In this document: positions 11,501 to 26,500 of the stretch, in pieces
Numbering within the stretch: the first letter of the stretch is position 1
Layout of the letters: each line of letters starts with the position of its first letter
Assembly (NCBI GenBank): GCA_010279815.1
Contig: QEOQ01000694.1
Span: 694,423-758,422, forward strand
From: Brachionus plicatilis
Taxonomy: Eukaryota; Rotifera; Eurotatoria; Ploima; Brachionidae
Direction of reading: 5' to 3'
DNA: 64,000 nucleotides
The notes under the pieces: model-generated
Seen by the model: only the letters and a program-made list of their open reading frames with translations
What the model was told of the DNA's origin: nothing
Databases searched by the model: none
Made by a program: the position numbers and the translations under genes

Positions 11501-14500
11501 TGTATTGTTAATGATATTGATTATAATTAAGGATAAAATATTTGTATAAAAAGAAAGGTAAACTGGTAAATGGTATGAGATGGATTAGATTTATGATTTT
11601 TTCTCTATTTTTTAGCAATGTAGGATTGAATAAAACAAAGTAAAAAAAAATATATAAATGTCTTTTTCCCATTTTTACTTATGTTTATTTATCTATAAAA
11701 AAAATTTTGATTTATGTGGCCAACTCTTTTTTTATGTTTTAGTATCTTCTTTATATGTTTATTTCTACCTCGTCCATAAATTAATTATTTTTACAATTTC
11801 CCGATTACGATTTTTTTTGACATTAGTGATCGCCTTAATTGCTTGGTGACTTCTTTATACTTTGGTTTTCTTCTCTTACTCCTTCGGAATATCTCTACCA
11901 ATATCAAATTTGGCAGAAAAATAAGCACACTCGATATTAAACCAGTGGCTATTTGTTCTGTTGAAAGCAAAAAGTATCCAATTTGAAAAGTTCTAAAAGA
12001 AAATGTATTTTCTTTTTCATAGTAGATTATGTTTATGAGCATTGTGACAAAAAGAAGTACAAAACAGCATGTAATTCTTTCGACACGGGAGAAGGAGCTT
12101 TGGACTGGTCTGGTAAATATCGAAAACCATATGTGATCATCGGCGATGTCTTGTTTGGTCTGTAAATCAATCAATGTTTTGAGATTAGTGTTCTTTAGAT
12201 CGAAGATAACTGGTATTATTCGATCTATAGCACCATCATTCTTTTCTACTGCTAACCAATTTTTACAAATGAAATAGTACTTTTTGTCTGTTTGTAAATC
12301 ACGGATTAGAATATATTTTAAGTACCATGACGCTTTATTTCCTTCGCCGGAATTATCGTGCCATACTCGTACATAATTCAAATTACCTAGACTTCTTTTT
12401 AAAAAAAAATTTTAATATACATTTTTTTTATTTACTTTGTTTTTTTAGATATTTTTTAATAGAAAAAATATTTTCCAAAATAACTGGTAAATAATATTCA
12501 AACTTGAATTTAGACACAGGCAAATATAATATGAAAATATTAATTTGAATTTCAATAATTCTTTTTGGTAAATATTTTTCTAAAATATAGCTTTTTATTT
12601 ATTTGTCTAATAACTCTTTTTAAAGCCAATGTAGTTATTGCCTTTATAAATAATATTGTAATAAAAAACGAAAATAATGAAAATAGGAAAAAATATATTT
12701 TTTTACTTTTTAAAAAAAAAATAAACTCAAAAACGATTCAGTTAAGGTAATTTGAAGTCTATGATCAATTTTTAATGCTCAAAATGATCAAATCAAGTTT
12801 AAAATATAAAATATTAAGATAATTTTTTGCAGACATTTGCAGATTATACCTTAAGATTTAACAAAATATGTCAAAACCAAAAATGAACAACTGCACTAAT
12901 TCTATCACATAATTTCAATTTATTTAATTTTTATGAAAAAAAGAACTGAAATTTTTATGTGAAGGCAAAAATTCAATATTCAAAGAAGTAAAATAAGTAA
13001 ATTGATATTTTCCAAATTAAAAAAATTTAACAACAATTTTATTATAATTGTTATAGCCATATTTTACGCAATTTAAAATTACTGTTAAAGGTTAGTGTTC
13101 CTGTTTAAATGGTTTTAAACGCTGCTAAGCTTCATGTTTAAAAAATAATCAATTAAAATTTTAACAAATTATAATTAAAGCGACTAAAAAGTTAAAAAAT
13201 TATTATGGATTTGAAATTTGAGTTAAATGAACTTTGAAACTTGAAAATAGCGAAAGCTTTTCTTTGAATTATGAAGTCATTAATGAGTGTTTGATTAATT
13301 TACAATATTGATTAAACTAATTATTTTTTTGTTTTTTTTATATTGAATATTTATCAAAAAATAACTACTTTAATTCCTTTGATTTGTCCGATGTTTATTT
13401 AAAGGATAATAGGTGACGCGCTCATAACCTTTTCTATACCTTTTCAGATTTTAGTTCTTCCTTATTAAAATAAACATATTGGCATAAAAATTATTTAAAA
13501 AACCCTTTTTTTAATTTTATTATTAATGATGCTCAAAATTTTAACTTACTGGTAAGTGGATAGGATAAAAGAATCGACACCTCCTCTTCTAAAGCACTTC
13601 CGCTTCGGATCCTCTAAATTTCGAGGTTTGGTATCATCACAATCTCCAGACAATATAATGGTCACTCTCGAATCAGTCTCAGCATTGGTTCTCGATCCAC
13701 TGAAGACAGTCACTTCATAGAAATAGCTATCCAAAGGTTGATTATCTTTTAGAAGACAAACTCCAATTTTATTGGAATCAAGAGTGTCTTGGTATCTTCC
13801 CCAAATTACAAACAAAAAGTAAACACATGTCAAAACTATCACTGTACTGTAAATTACTGGGTTTTTGGCTAAAGATGCGTTCGCAAAGACATACTTAAAG
13901 TTTATCTCTGTAGGTAAGATCACCAGACCCCCGGCAAATTCAGTCAGGTGTTTAGTCATACAATGAGTATATTTTTCATTAGTATCTGGCATTACTTCAA
14001 TGCCATGGGAGGTCCACCAGCCTGTTTTGTCATCTAAGTAATAGCATCCTGAAGAATAAAATCTTAGATAAAAATCATTGGTAAATGTTATATTTGGGAC
14101 GTAATCAGGCATTTGATTTTTTGATTTAATTTTCGAGATGCAATATTGGTCAAATTCATCAGTGTTTAGCTCTCTTATTCCAACTCCAACAAATCCCTTG
14201 AACCCATTTACTTCAGTTTTATTCATAAAAAATAGAAAAGTTCCATTAGAAGAAAATTGTTCTTCATTGGGGCAAAAAATCTCCCATTTATCAAGATTGG
14301 TAAGATTTTCTTTGATCACAGGCATGCTTCCAAATTTAATTGTCATTAAGTATCCGGTGAAATTATCCAATGGTTTAAGGTTTATGTGCAATGAAGCATT
14401 GCTGGTCGACAAGATGAATTGATTTGCTAAAAATTGACTACTGTTATCAAATTCTGATGTATTGACAAAGTAAAATTCCGGAAACGAGACTGATGGATCT

Positions 14501-17500
14501 CTTGGTATAAATAAATGAATTGGTTTAATTGAGTTTCGAATTGGAATTTCAATTTTTTTTGAATTAAAAAATTTTAAACTTAGAGAATTGGAGAGACCAA
14601 TTTTAGTCTCATTATCCGAGTTAAAACCACTTGGAGCCGATGCTTTGGATATAATCTAGAAATTAAAATAAATTTAAAATTATTAAAAAAAATAATTTTT
14701 GTCCTACTTGAACGGTTAACAATTCATTAGTACAATTATTAAGATCATTCCAGTCAAAATAGTTGCTGAAATTTGAAATTGTAGTTTGATTGTAGCCTAC
14801 TAGATCGCAAAAAGATGGGAGCTCAATTTTTCCCAAACCTTCGAACAAAAATACATCCAAATCGGATGCTCTTATTCTATTAACAGACATCTGAATTGAA
14901 GTCGTGGATATTTGAATCGGATTTCCAAGTGATGAATATTCTGCCAAATTAATAGCTAAAGTATCAATTATTTTTTTTTCTGCTAAAATTGCTTCACCAA
15001 TTTGAAGCTTTTGAATCAAAATATTCTTATTTTCTGCAATTATTTGATCTGATATTTCTGTTTGATCATCATTCATAAAGTTATCTTTAAAAATTTAAAT
15101 ATTACTAAAAATATTTTAAAATCATGTAAATATTACAAACAAATTGTTAAATTTAGAAGCAAAAATACTAACAAAAGATTAGACTTGAAGATTTACAGAG
15201 AAATATTCAACAGATAGAAATTTAATTTTACTATTTAAAATCTTAATATTTTATTAATATAATTAATTTGGTTCAAAGTATTAGCCGCTGTCAAACCTCC
15301 ATCTGATCAACTAATCTTAATGATTTTTTTTAATAAATCAAGTAAACTAACTGTTGAAAGAGAGCACAAACAAAAATGAGAAGTTTTAAATAGACCAGAA
15401 CCTAAGAAAAGCAGGCATTGTGAATTTTGGTACAAAGAACAAAAAAAAAATATTACAAATGCCAAAGCTTAAGTTCTGAAGGACCAAAACATGTCATGTA
15501 AATTGTAGCAACTGATACATCCTTTGTACCACCTATATACTGATTCTGCAAACTCTGCAAAATTCAGAACATTGTAAATTTTAGTACAAAAAATACAAAA
15601 AACGTCAGAGCTTTAATCTGTACCGACTAAAACATGTTCTGTACATTGAAGCAATTGATACATCCTCTTTACCACCACTTACAGTTGAGTTGGATTTTTA
15701 TATAATATAATAAGCCAAATTTAAAATTTCTGAGTTTTGCAGATTTATTGCACAGTTTTGCAGTATCAGTAAATTGGTGGTATAAAGGATGTATCAGTTG
15801 CTACAATTTACATAACATGTTTTGATCCTTTGGAACTTAAGCTTTGGCATTTGTAATATTTTGTTTTTGTTCTTTGTACCAAAATTCACAATGCCAGAAA
15901 AGCATGCATTCTAAACTCGCTAACATTGGCCTTGAGAACCAAGCAAAAGTGAAACAAAGAACTGGAAAGCTGGTGGTGTTTTGAAAAAAAATGCCGAAAG
16001 CTGACGTAGGGGCCTCAGTGGAAATATTGAACAGCCATTTCAAAAAGATATGAAGTCATACCACAAGACTGGTTAAAGGGCCTTATAGTAAAGCTTTCGA
16101 AGAAAGGAAACCAAACGATCTTTAATAATTGGCACAAAAATAAAACTGCTAGCTAATAACAAGCAACGTGTTCTGCTGTATATCTCTGGGTAGAATCAGA
16201 GTGGGATTTGATGGTGTACCTAGAGAAGAAGAATAAAGATTTAGAAGAGTAAGAGTATTATTATTTCAAAAAAGCAAAAATTTTAGTCAGCTTTTAAATC
16301 TTAGAATTTTCAATGAATTTGAGTTATATAATTCTTACTTGGGTTTGACCAAAAATTTTCTAAATCTGTGTCATAATCTGAAGGTGGAATGTTAGCACGA
16401 ATGTAGTCTAGATGCAAAGATGGCTGACGTTCATTGATCATTGTGGAAAGTCCTTGTAAAATGTTTGCCATGGTATTCGCCAAATTATTCACTATATCAA
16501 CCATATCTTGCTCATAAATGCCTTCTTCTATTAAATTAATTGTGTCCAAAATACTCAAAATTTGTTGGATAGCTTGAATCTGTAAAATGAAAATATTTGA
16601 TAAAATTTTTTTATTAAAAATTAATTTTAAAAAATAATCTCCTTTGAATTATAAAAAAAAATTCAAATTATTACTGAAGTTTCTCTAGTAACTTCACTGC
16701 TATCAGCAGTTATTTCGGCCAGTAGATCTGATTTAAATTTAACACTAGCCACATCAAGTAAGCTTATGTTACTAATAAAATTAATAAGTTTTTCTCTAAT
16801 CGAAGCTCTAATATTTCGTTTTGTTTCATAATCTTTTGAAGTTATATTTATCTAGAAAATTATTAAATAGATTAAATTTTAAAAAAAATTTTTTTATGAA
16901 ATTTACAGTTTCAGATACTAGGAAATTTGCCATTATTGTATTGATGTCTTCAAAATTAGACTCAAAACTTATATTGGTTTTTGGACCGAACGTTGTAAGG
17001 AATAAATTGGGATTATTTTTTGATTCAATTAGACTTTTTTTGTCAATATGACTTAGTTCATTAAGTGAAAATACAAAGGCTATTAAATTTCTCAATGTAT
17101 GTACCGAATTCGATTCGTAAAGAAGTTGTTTGATCACAGATTCTTCATTATCTTGCTCAATTTCTTCGATTAATCTCATTGAGTCTGATTTATTCAAGGA
17201 AACAGTGACTGGTCCCAAGCTATAAATCGAATGGCTATTTAAATTGTCGATCACTTTAGCAAACACATTAATCTTATTTTGATCGAAACTAGGACCATCA
17301 GGTAGAACGGTCTCAAAAAAACCAATCTCGCTGAATCCTAGAGTTAAGTTCTTGTGATTGTTTAAAAAGTTAACTTTTTCAAAAAAAATTTTAAGTACAG
17401 AATTATTAGAAAAGACAGAGTTACTATAGAATTCGTATCTATCGACGAAGCCGTCTGAATCATACCAATCTTGACATTCTATGGTAAAAATTGTGCTTCC

Positions 17501-20500
17501 GGAAAATCCAGATAATGGGCTTATTCCACAGGATCCATTTTTTGGTGGCTTATTAACTGATAGAAATAAAGATGCTGAGCCTAAAGAAATTCCATTTGAA
17601 ATTGATATCGTTTTGACAGTGAATTCAATTTTGAAAATGTCATTTAGATTTTCAAGAAACAAATCTTTGAAAATTGTCAATTCATTTGAAAATGTTCCTA
17701 GAAATGTTATTTTAGAAAATAATTTTCAAATTGTCATTAATTAAATCAAGACTTGGGCAAAAGTCATCAAGTCAAAGTCAAGTCATTTGACTTGACTTCA
17801 AATTTTTTAAAAATAAAAATTTAAAGTCAATTCAAATGACTTGACTTTGAAAAGACTTTAAAATGACTTTTTTTTTTGACTTTTGCCCGAGTCTGATTAA
17901 ATTTAATTCAAAAATTTTAAAAATCATCTATAATTTTTAAAGCAAAAATATAGAAACAATGTTTCAAAGAAATTTTTTGCTGAAATTTTTTATCCTAAAA
18001 AATGAAAAAACTTTTTGACTCCAAGAACTAAATAATGGGTATCTCGAATAAAAAAATCGCGAAGAGTAAAATATCGAAAAAAATTTTTACCTATCGAAAT
18101 TTTTCTTTTATTCAATATTTAAATACAACTTCGAGTGACCGATTTCATTTTAACCTTTATTTTTTAAAATATCCAATACAAATAATTTTAATAAACACTC
18201 ATATTAATTTTCATATTTATATTGGCTTGGGAATTTTAGAATAGAGAAAGAAGAAAAATTTAATTCTTTATTTTTCGGCTTAAAATTTGTCCTGTACAAT
18301 GTGTCAGCTGATATAAATTTATTTCAACCAAATTAAGTCTGCAAAAGCTCTTTATTCTCACAAGGCACTAAAAGTATTATCAAATCGTTAAATTAAATTG
18401 CAGAGAGCAAGTTCGGCGTAAAAAAATCACACTAGCCGACTCATTTTGCAGAACGAGTTTTGAATCTCAAAATAACAGTTATTTCAGTTTTGAATTTTCT
18501 TTCTTTGTTCAAAACTTTACAATACCTTTTTTAGACTAATTTTAGAAAAATTTGAAATTCAATAAAATTTCACAAATATATTTTACACATAAATTAACAT
18601 CTATTGACGATGTCCCTGAATATTTCTAAATACTAATTAATATTATCGTTTTATTAGATATTTTTCGTTACATAAATTTGGCTCATTTATTTTGATTATA
18701 AATGCGTTCAATTCTTATTATTCATTTGAAAATAAATTTAATTCAATTTATTAATAGTTTTTAGATAATTTGTTAACTTTACTAATATTGTAAAAAAACA
18801 ACATTTAAATAGATCCTAAGCGCCTCGAATTTCCGAACCAACTTAAATATTTACAAAAATATGAAAATTTCCTACTTGAATGATTTAATAGGGTTATATT
18901 TCTTTAATTGGTTAAAATTTTCGTATAATTAGTTAAAATAAATTTATATCTATTATTATCATTTATTTTTCTAGGCATCATTTTTATTTTATAAAATTTT
19001 TTTACTTGGTAAAAAAGGTGCAAAAAGTATGTTGCACTATGTTACAGTATTTTTTTTTATTATCTAAAACTTTAATTGTAATTTATCAAAAAATGAAGAA
19101 TTTTTATTCAATTTGTATTTGAATTCCACAATACCGAACATTATTTAATATCTTATATTTATTTTTTGAACCTGCAGGTCTTCCTCGCTTTTTTTGTTCG
19201 TGTATCAACATTTTCTACATTTTCATTGCTTTCAATTAAGCTTTCCGTATACTCTTCTGGTTCTTGTTCCTCTAGTCTCTTTCTTCTCTTTTTAGTATAT
19301 TAATATTGCTATTTAACTATTAAAAACTTTAAAAAAAATACAAAAAGTTAGCAAAATGAGTACAATCAAATTTCGCAAAAAAAAAATTTGTACTGAGTTT
19401 TCATCTATTTTTACATATTTCATTTTTCTATATTTTAATGATTTTTTTTTTTTTTTATTCTGAAGAAGCACTTGCTCGGTACAGATATAAAATAAATAAA
19501 TAATAATGCACGTCTTTTATCTACTTTTTTATGTCTGTTTTTTTTCTTATTATTTCTAATGAAAAATGTAAAATTCTACATACTTGATTTATTAATTTAA
19601 TGAAAAAATAATTGGGTTTTCTTTAATTTAACTCAATCAAATGATAAAAAATTCTCAGGGTTATATTGCTCAAAGCATTTTAAAATTTAATCTTAATATT
19701 TAAAAAAAATGAGAAAAATAAAAAATATTTAATAAAATTTAAATAAGTCATTTCAGATAGTAAAGAAATGAGCGTTTGACAGTCCAAGAAACAAAAAAAA
19801 AGATAGAAAATTGGTAAAGGAAATAGATATTGTCTCCTTAAATTAAATTTTAATTTTGACTTTGTCTTTTTTTTTATGACAGGGAGAGAAACCGTCAATT
19901 AATTTAGAGAAATGTCAATTATTTTTTTGTCTACTATATTTTCGTCAATACTAACTTATCAATTATATTAGATATTTGTAACTTAAAATAAATAATTGTG
20001 AATTAAATTTAATTATTGTCAATTAAATTAATTTATTAAATATTTGCCTCAAAATAGAGCCGGATCCGTCTTCAAAGAAAGTTTCAATATATGTTTTAGA
20101 GGACGATCACAGCGACCCAAAATTTCCTCTGAAACAAAAGCATTGCAAAAAATAAGAAGCTAAAACATTTCCATATTTCTGAAAAACTGTAATTTTTTTT
20201 TTGAAAACTTTTTTTACCTTTATTTTCATATTACATAGACAAATATTTTTATAAATTGACAAATATTTTATTGACAAAAATAAAGAATAATTGACAAAAC
20301 ATTTATTTTAATGACGTTTATTTTTTAAAATTGACTCTTGCATAACTGATGAATAATCTAGTTTTAATTGACATTTATATATATTAATTTACAAAATATC
20401 ATTTAGTCTTTTTTTATTTAAGTGTTTTATTTTTGTACGGTCAATTTTCAAAGTCAAATATTTCCTTTAATATTGGCCCTAAAAAGGTGTTATATATTTT

Positions 20501-23500
20501 TTGAAGGAATTCTCCAAAAATAAGTTTTTTGATTTCAAAAGCCTTTTAAAGTGTTAGAAAGGGCAAAATGTAATTTATTGTACATTTTTATATTTTTAAA
20601 TTTTTACATTTTTGAGAGAAAAAAAAAATCTCTAAATCAAAAAATCTAAATTTAAATTTTTCTAAAACTCCTTTTTAAGTAATTGCGAATTTATTATTAC
20701 TTTTCTTGAATGAAAATTTTTTTAGATTTTTTTATTTTGAGATTTTTATTTTTTCTCTCAAAAATGTAAAAATGTACAATAAATTACATTTTGCCTTAGA
20801 AAGTTACCCAACTTGTTTCACACTGTTATTTTTTCAAAAAGTAAGATTCTTACCTTTGCCAAATGAAGCATAATTGCTTATATTTAAAATAACCCATTTT
20901 TCTCGATTATCTAAATCAGAAATAATCCATCTTTTAAAAATCCGATATTCATATTCAAAACTGTTTATGTATTCACATCCACTTTCACATTCACCAGTAA
21001 TCATCAACTTAGATATTGGATTGATTAGAAGATAATTTTCATGAGGACTACATTCTTTTAAGAATTTGCATCTAAATATTTATTAAATTAATGATTTAAC
21101 AAAAATGTTTTAAAAGAGTTTAACTCAAAATTTCACCTTATATTTATCACTGGAACATTGCTGTAAGAATCAATTTCTATAAAAACATTCTGTGAATAGT
21201 TCTTTTGCAAATAACTGGTCATAATCGTGAACATATATTGTCTTGATGGCACATATGACAAACCTCTGGCAGATATATTCAATACATTACTTTTTATGTC
21301 AAATGAAAATAATTCAGCCGAATCAAAGCAAGAATTATTCGAATATCTTTGAAAATCTGATTTAATAGAGCTTAAGTCAATAGATCTATCTAGCGCAATT
21401 TGGGGACTTTTAACCAAAATTCCATTTTCAAAAATGGAACAAAAATATTTGAATTTTAAATTTTTAATTGGGAAAGCCGAATCTAAGTCATATGAATAAA
21501 ATGTCGGATCCAAAATAATATTTTGATCTATTCCCCGTCTGATTTTGGTCATTCCTCCGGGAAAAACTTGAACCACTATCCCACTTGGCACTATTTTAAC
21601 ATATGTGTCCATTTCAACTTGAAATGCTGTTAAATCAATGTTCTGTCCGAGCATTTTTACTTTGAAGACAAATTTATAAAGACCAAATGGTAAAATTTTT
21701 GAAGGAATAACTAATTCACTGAAGCTTGAAGTTGGATTAGAGACAATGCTAATTTGTTGTATTACCTCACCATTTGATTCTTTGACTGAAAATAAAGTCC
21801 ATTGTCGAATGTTTTGAAGACTTAGTTTACAATTAATTTTTGTGATGCCAACAATAGAAAATCTTTTTGATCTTGGAATGATGCGGGGATGGTAAAAAAA
21901 AGAGCTTCGATTTTCAATTTCAACTTGAGGTCTGTTACAGTCGAAATTTGAGACTGTAATACTTGATGAAATAGAAGCGCTGGAATACTCATTTTTTATA
22001 AACGCTTCAATATTCACTAGTCCAGTTTGTTTCAAAAGAAAAGTAAAAATCCAAATTTTTGATTCTACAATTTGGTATTTTTCCTTGAATTCAATGTAGG
22101 GATAATAGGCTCTACATGTTTCCTGATCAGATCCAATAGTGAATAAAAAATCTTTGAAACCATTGGTATCTTGAGTTATCAGAGAACAAGATGGCTCGCC
22201 AAGGGATTCAAATGAAAAGCGCAATGTCTTCAATTCGTTTTTTCCAGTTACTGTATTATCTATGATAGGTGTAAGACCTTTTATACTTGACACAGGTTTG
22301 ATCATGGCTCGATACGATTTAGAGAAAAGATTATTCCTAATTGTAATTACGACTTGATTTTCCTAAAATATATTTTAAAAAAGTAAGAAAATTAGGACTT
22401 GTTTTAATCAAATCACCAAAATTTTTAAAAATCACCAATTTTAATTAACCCTTCCGTCCGTAGAAGATATAAAAAGTCACGTTAAAGACTAGAATGAATG
22501 AAACCTTTAATTTTTTTTATTCAAAATTAATAAATTCCTTTGTGATCAAGAGATTAATATTGAAGTTTACAACATTCAAGCTTTCAATTTTCAATAAAAT
22601 TAACTAGAATGGGTCAATTTGACCCAAGAAAAAATGTAATTTTTAACTAATATTTTGATTATATTTTAAAAATATATTTTAAAAACGTCACGGCCCAAAT
22701 AGTCGCAACCTAAAACCGTATCAGTGGCGCCGTACCGTACCATAAGTGAAATGTCTAAGCCTGTAAAATTAAAATTGGGCTTACCGCAGGGATCTGTTTT
22801 AGGTCCACTGTTTTTTCTTATTTTTGTTAATTATTTACCATTTTTTTTTAAAATTTAAGTATCAAAATGTTTGCAGATGATACAATAATAAGAATGACTG
22901 ATAAAAACCTCAATTCAGAGTTGATAAAATTAAATTTTTCAACAAAAAAAGTTTAAATGAATGGTGTAGTGGTCCAAAATTTTTTTGCATGATTTTTGAA
23001 AAAAGGAAAAAATTTATCCAGACTAGATTAAAGAAGGTGATGAAGACATATTGGTTGTTAAGGAAATCTGTTTATTAGGGTTCATAATCGATTAAGATCT
23101 TAACTTTACAAGACTTACTTCTAATATATCAATTCAAGTTAATAGGAAATAATTTTCTATCTTGCTAATTCGGTAAAGGTCCAGTTTTTAAGACCTTTAT
23201 TTTCCCGTATTTTGACAACTGTTCTACGCTTTTATGGTATTTTTAAAAAGAAGCAATAAATAAATTAGAGATATTATATTTCTATCATAAAGCTTTTAAA
23301 GATCAATAATCAAGAGATTAATATTGAAGTTTACAACATTCAAGCTTCCAATTTTCAATAAAATTAACTTGATTTATATATATTTTGTTTCAAAATTTGA
23401 ATTATTTAACTTAATACCTTGTGGTTAAATTTTTTCATATAACAACAAAATCAATGACTGTATTCAATTTTTATAGTCTTATATATTTTTAATAATGAAT

Positions 23501-26500
23501 TTAATAAATAAAATGTTAATCAGTCTCTTGAGGCTCATTTTGACTTTAATATAATTAGAACAGAAAAGAATAGAGGTAGACTTAAAATAAGCATTTACTT
23601 TATTCGAAAAGAGTTTTATAAATTTTCGTTGAGTTCTGCATCTTCATAAAATATTTTTTGGTCTTATTTATGAGTATAAAATAAGGCTAATTTCATGATC
23701 GATTATTTTGAAAATTTTAAGAATTTTAATTATAGAATTTTCATAAGAAAATTAAGAAAAATAAATATGAGTTTAATTGTTAAAAAAAATTTGTTTACTA
23801 AACTTATCATAAATAAAAAAAGTTAGAAAATTCATTAGTAATGGTGATTTTTTGAGAAATATTAGTGAAAAAATAATTAATGACCAAAATGATTAATTTA
23901 AAATTACCTGCTCGTTTTTTAAAGCATTAGAACTAAGGGTGATTACTAACTCGGCAAAATCATCAGTTTTTAGAATTTCAGATTGATCAAACAATGATGT
24001 TTTAAATGAAAATGATCCGTACTGAATGTCATAATAATCAGTAGGTGAGTCTATAATAAAAATTAGAAAAAGTTTTAGTTTAGCTAAATAACAATTTTTT
24101 AATTTTTTTTAATTTATTCTATTTATTTTAATTTTAGATCATTTTTAATAGCAAGGAAAAATTAGAGTTAAAAAATTATAAGAAACTCATTTTAAGTAGA
24201 ATTTTAAGCTAAAAGTATTAGCTTTTAAAAGTCCCAACACGAGTTTTAATGAAATTGTTCTAATAAAAGAAATCAATATAAAAATTATTAATATTGGTGT
24301 TTCTAAAAAAGCCAAGAATTGGTAAAATTAGGCTATTTTATGTAATATTTAGTCTACTTAGTTTTATTTAGCTTACTTAATTTTTTGTTAATATTAGTCG
24401 GTAAGTATTTATAAAATTACAGGGTTTAAAGATTAAATTAAGTATTTTTTATTCAAAACGTCCTTCGTCCAACGTTTTCTTCCTTTCCTTTTCCTCAAAA
24501 TTTCTTCTATTAGTCCTTTTTAATTTTTTTAAATACCTTTATGCTTATGATTTTTTTAAAATTTACTTTTTTTTTAATTTGGTTTAACATGGTTTGCTAC
24601 ACATGAAAATATGCCTCTGCATCTATTTTTTTTAATTATGAATGTCTAGAATATTTTTTTCGATAGGATAATTTTTGGGCATTATCATGAAAATTTAATC
24701 ATAAACTTTAATTTGCCTTTATTTTCATATTTTTTTCGCTACAAATGCACATAACTAGAATAGAAAATAAAGCTTATGAATTTTTTTATTTAAAAATGCT
24801 TTATAAACTATTTATCGACTATTAATTTTAAAATAAATTGATCTGAAAATTAAATTATAAAATAAATTTCATAAATTTTAGAGAATTTCTATTATAAATA
24901 TAAATAACGATTACTTTTATTGCTCCAACGACACTTGAACCTTATATCATATTCTTTTCGTGCTAGATAAAATTCCCCAATTTTTGTTATATTGTAATCA
25001 TCGCTAAAGCTAAATGGAAAAAGACGCCATGTTGGTATACAATCAAAGTTAGAGAAATCTTCTAGAATTTCGATCTAAAAAATCATTAATAAAAATGTTT
25101 GAATTTTTTTCATCAAAATTACTTGAATTATTTCTGAATGACTGGAAACTTTGTTGAATATTGTCACATTAACTTTATAAATGCCACTAAGTTTAAAAAA
25201 GTGATTAAACGAAGAACTGCCATTGATTATTTCTTGTTCAAAATTAATTTCAGAATCATCGTCAAAATTCACCAAAAAAAATGGATCAGTCACATTTGAA
25301 TCTAATTCTATGAAAAATTGGATCTCTTTTCCACTTTGATCTTAAATTAATTTGGGTTTATAAATAATTAAAATAAATAAAATTAATAAAACCTGAATTG
25401 AAAACAATCGGATCAGACGGATTTATATAAATCTTAAAGTCCTTTATTGGATTCTGTATGTAGACTTCAGAATTGATTGTTTTAGATGTAAATCTGTCTC
25501 TTGCTGTTATTGATATTACAGCATTCCTGACTTTGTCTCCCGAATTGAATTCTTCACTGTCTCCGATTGGAAAATTTGTTGCTAAAACAATTTAAATAAA
25601 CTTTAAAATTTCATTTTAACAACTTTTTAGCAAGATTAGAAAAATATTTTTCACTTTATGCGTAAAATTTTTTTCCTAACTTTTAAACAAAATAAGAGTG
25701 TTCATTTTTTTTGTAATTATATTCTTAAATATTTACTGCTTAAATTTTTTTTCCATTTATCTGAACTTATAAATTTATTTAATAACTTAACAAATTTTAA
25801 AAAAAATAAAGTTAATTCTAATATTTTTTAATTTAGAAAGGAAACTTTTTTATAAACAAAAACAAGTTTTTTTTTCTTTTGAAGACAGAATATTTGAAAA
25901 AAGATTTAAGTTAACTTGAAATTTTTATTTTTAAATGGTTAAAATTTTTGGAAACCTAAAAATTATTTAAAAAAAAACACAAAATTTCCAATTAAACAAA
26001 AAAACTTACATGTTTTATCACGAACTATGGTCATATTTTCAAAATTCCATGTAATGTTTACATTAAGGGCATTCAATAAGTAAACATAAACTTGAAATGA
26101 TTGATTTATCATTACTGCTGGTGGCTTAATCACAACATACATGTCATCTACCGAACTAGATACTACCATTACACTCAATTGAAAATATTTTTTACTTATC
26201 TCGTTCTCAATCAATAAAATAGGTCTGAAATTTCCTAGTTGAGAGTAGGCAAAAGAAAAGGGAATCTTGTTTTCAAAATTTTCCATTCCAATCATGAATG
26301 GACCATAAGTCACATTAGCCGAATCACCTGGCCAAAATTTGACTGTGGCCCGCGAACCAGGATCACTAATTCCAATACTTTTCACCCTGAATTCTACATA
26401 GGCTCTTGAAAATTTTAGCAAAACTATGCTTGGTTCTGGATAGCAAGTCAATTGATCGACTTGACTTATAAAAGAAATTCTTTTATAAAAGTCAAAATTG

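Noticed and set aside
15837..16043. 68-codon minus-strand frame
   Set aside because: It spans the fold-back arm and the LINE fragment in the wrong direction; the plus strand explains the sequence better.
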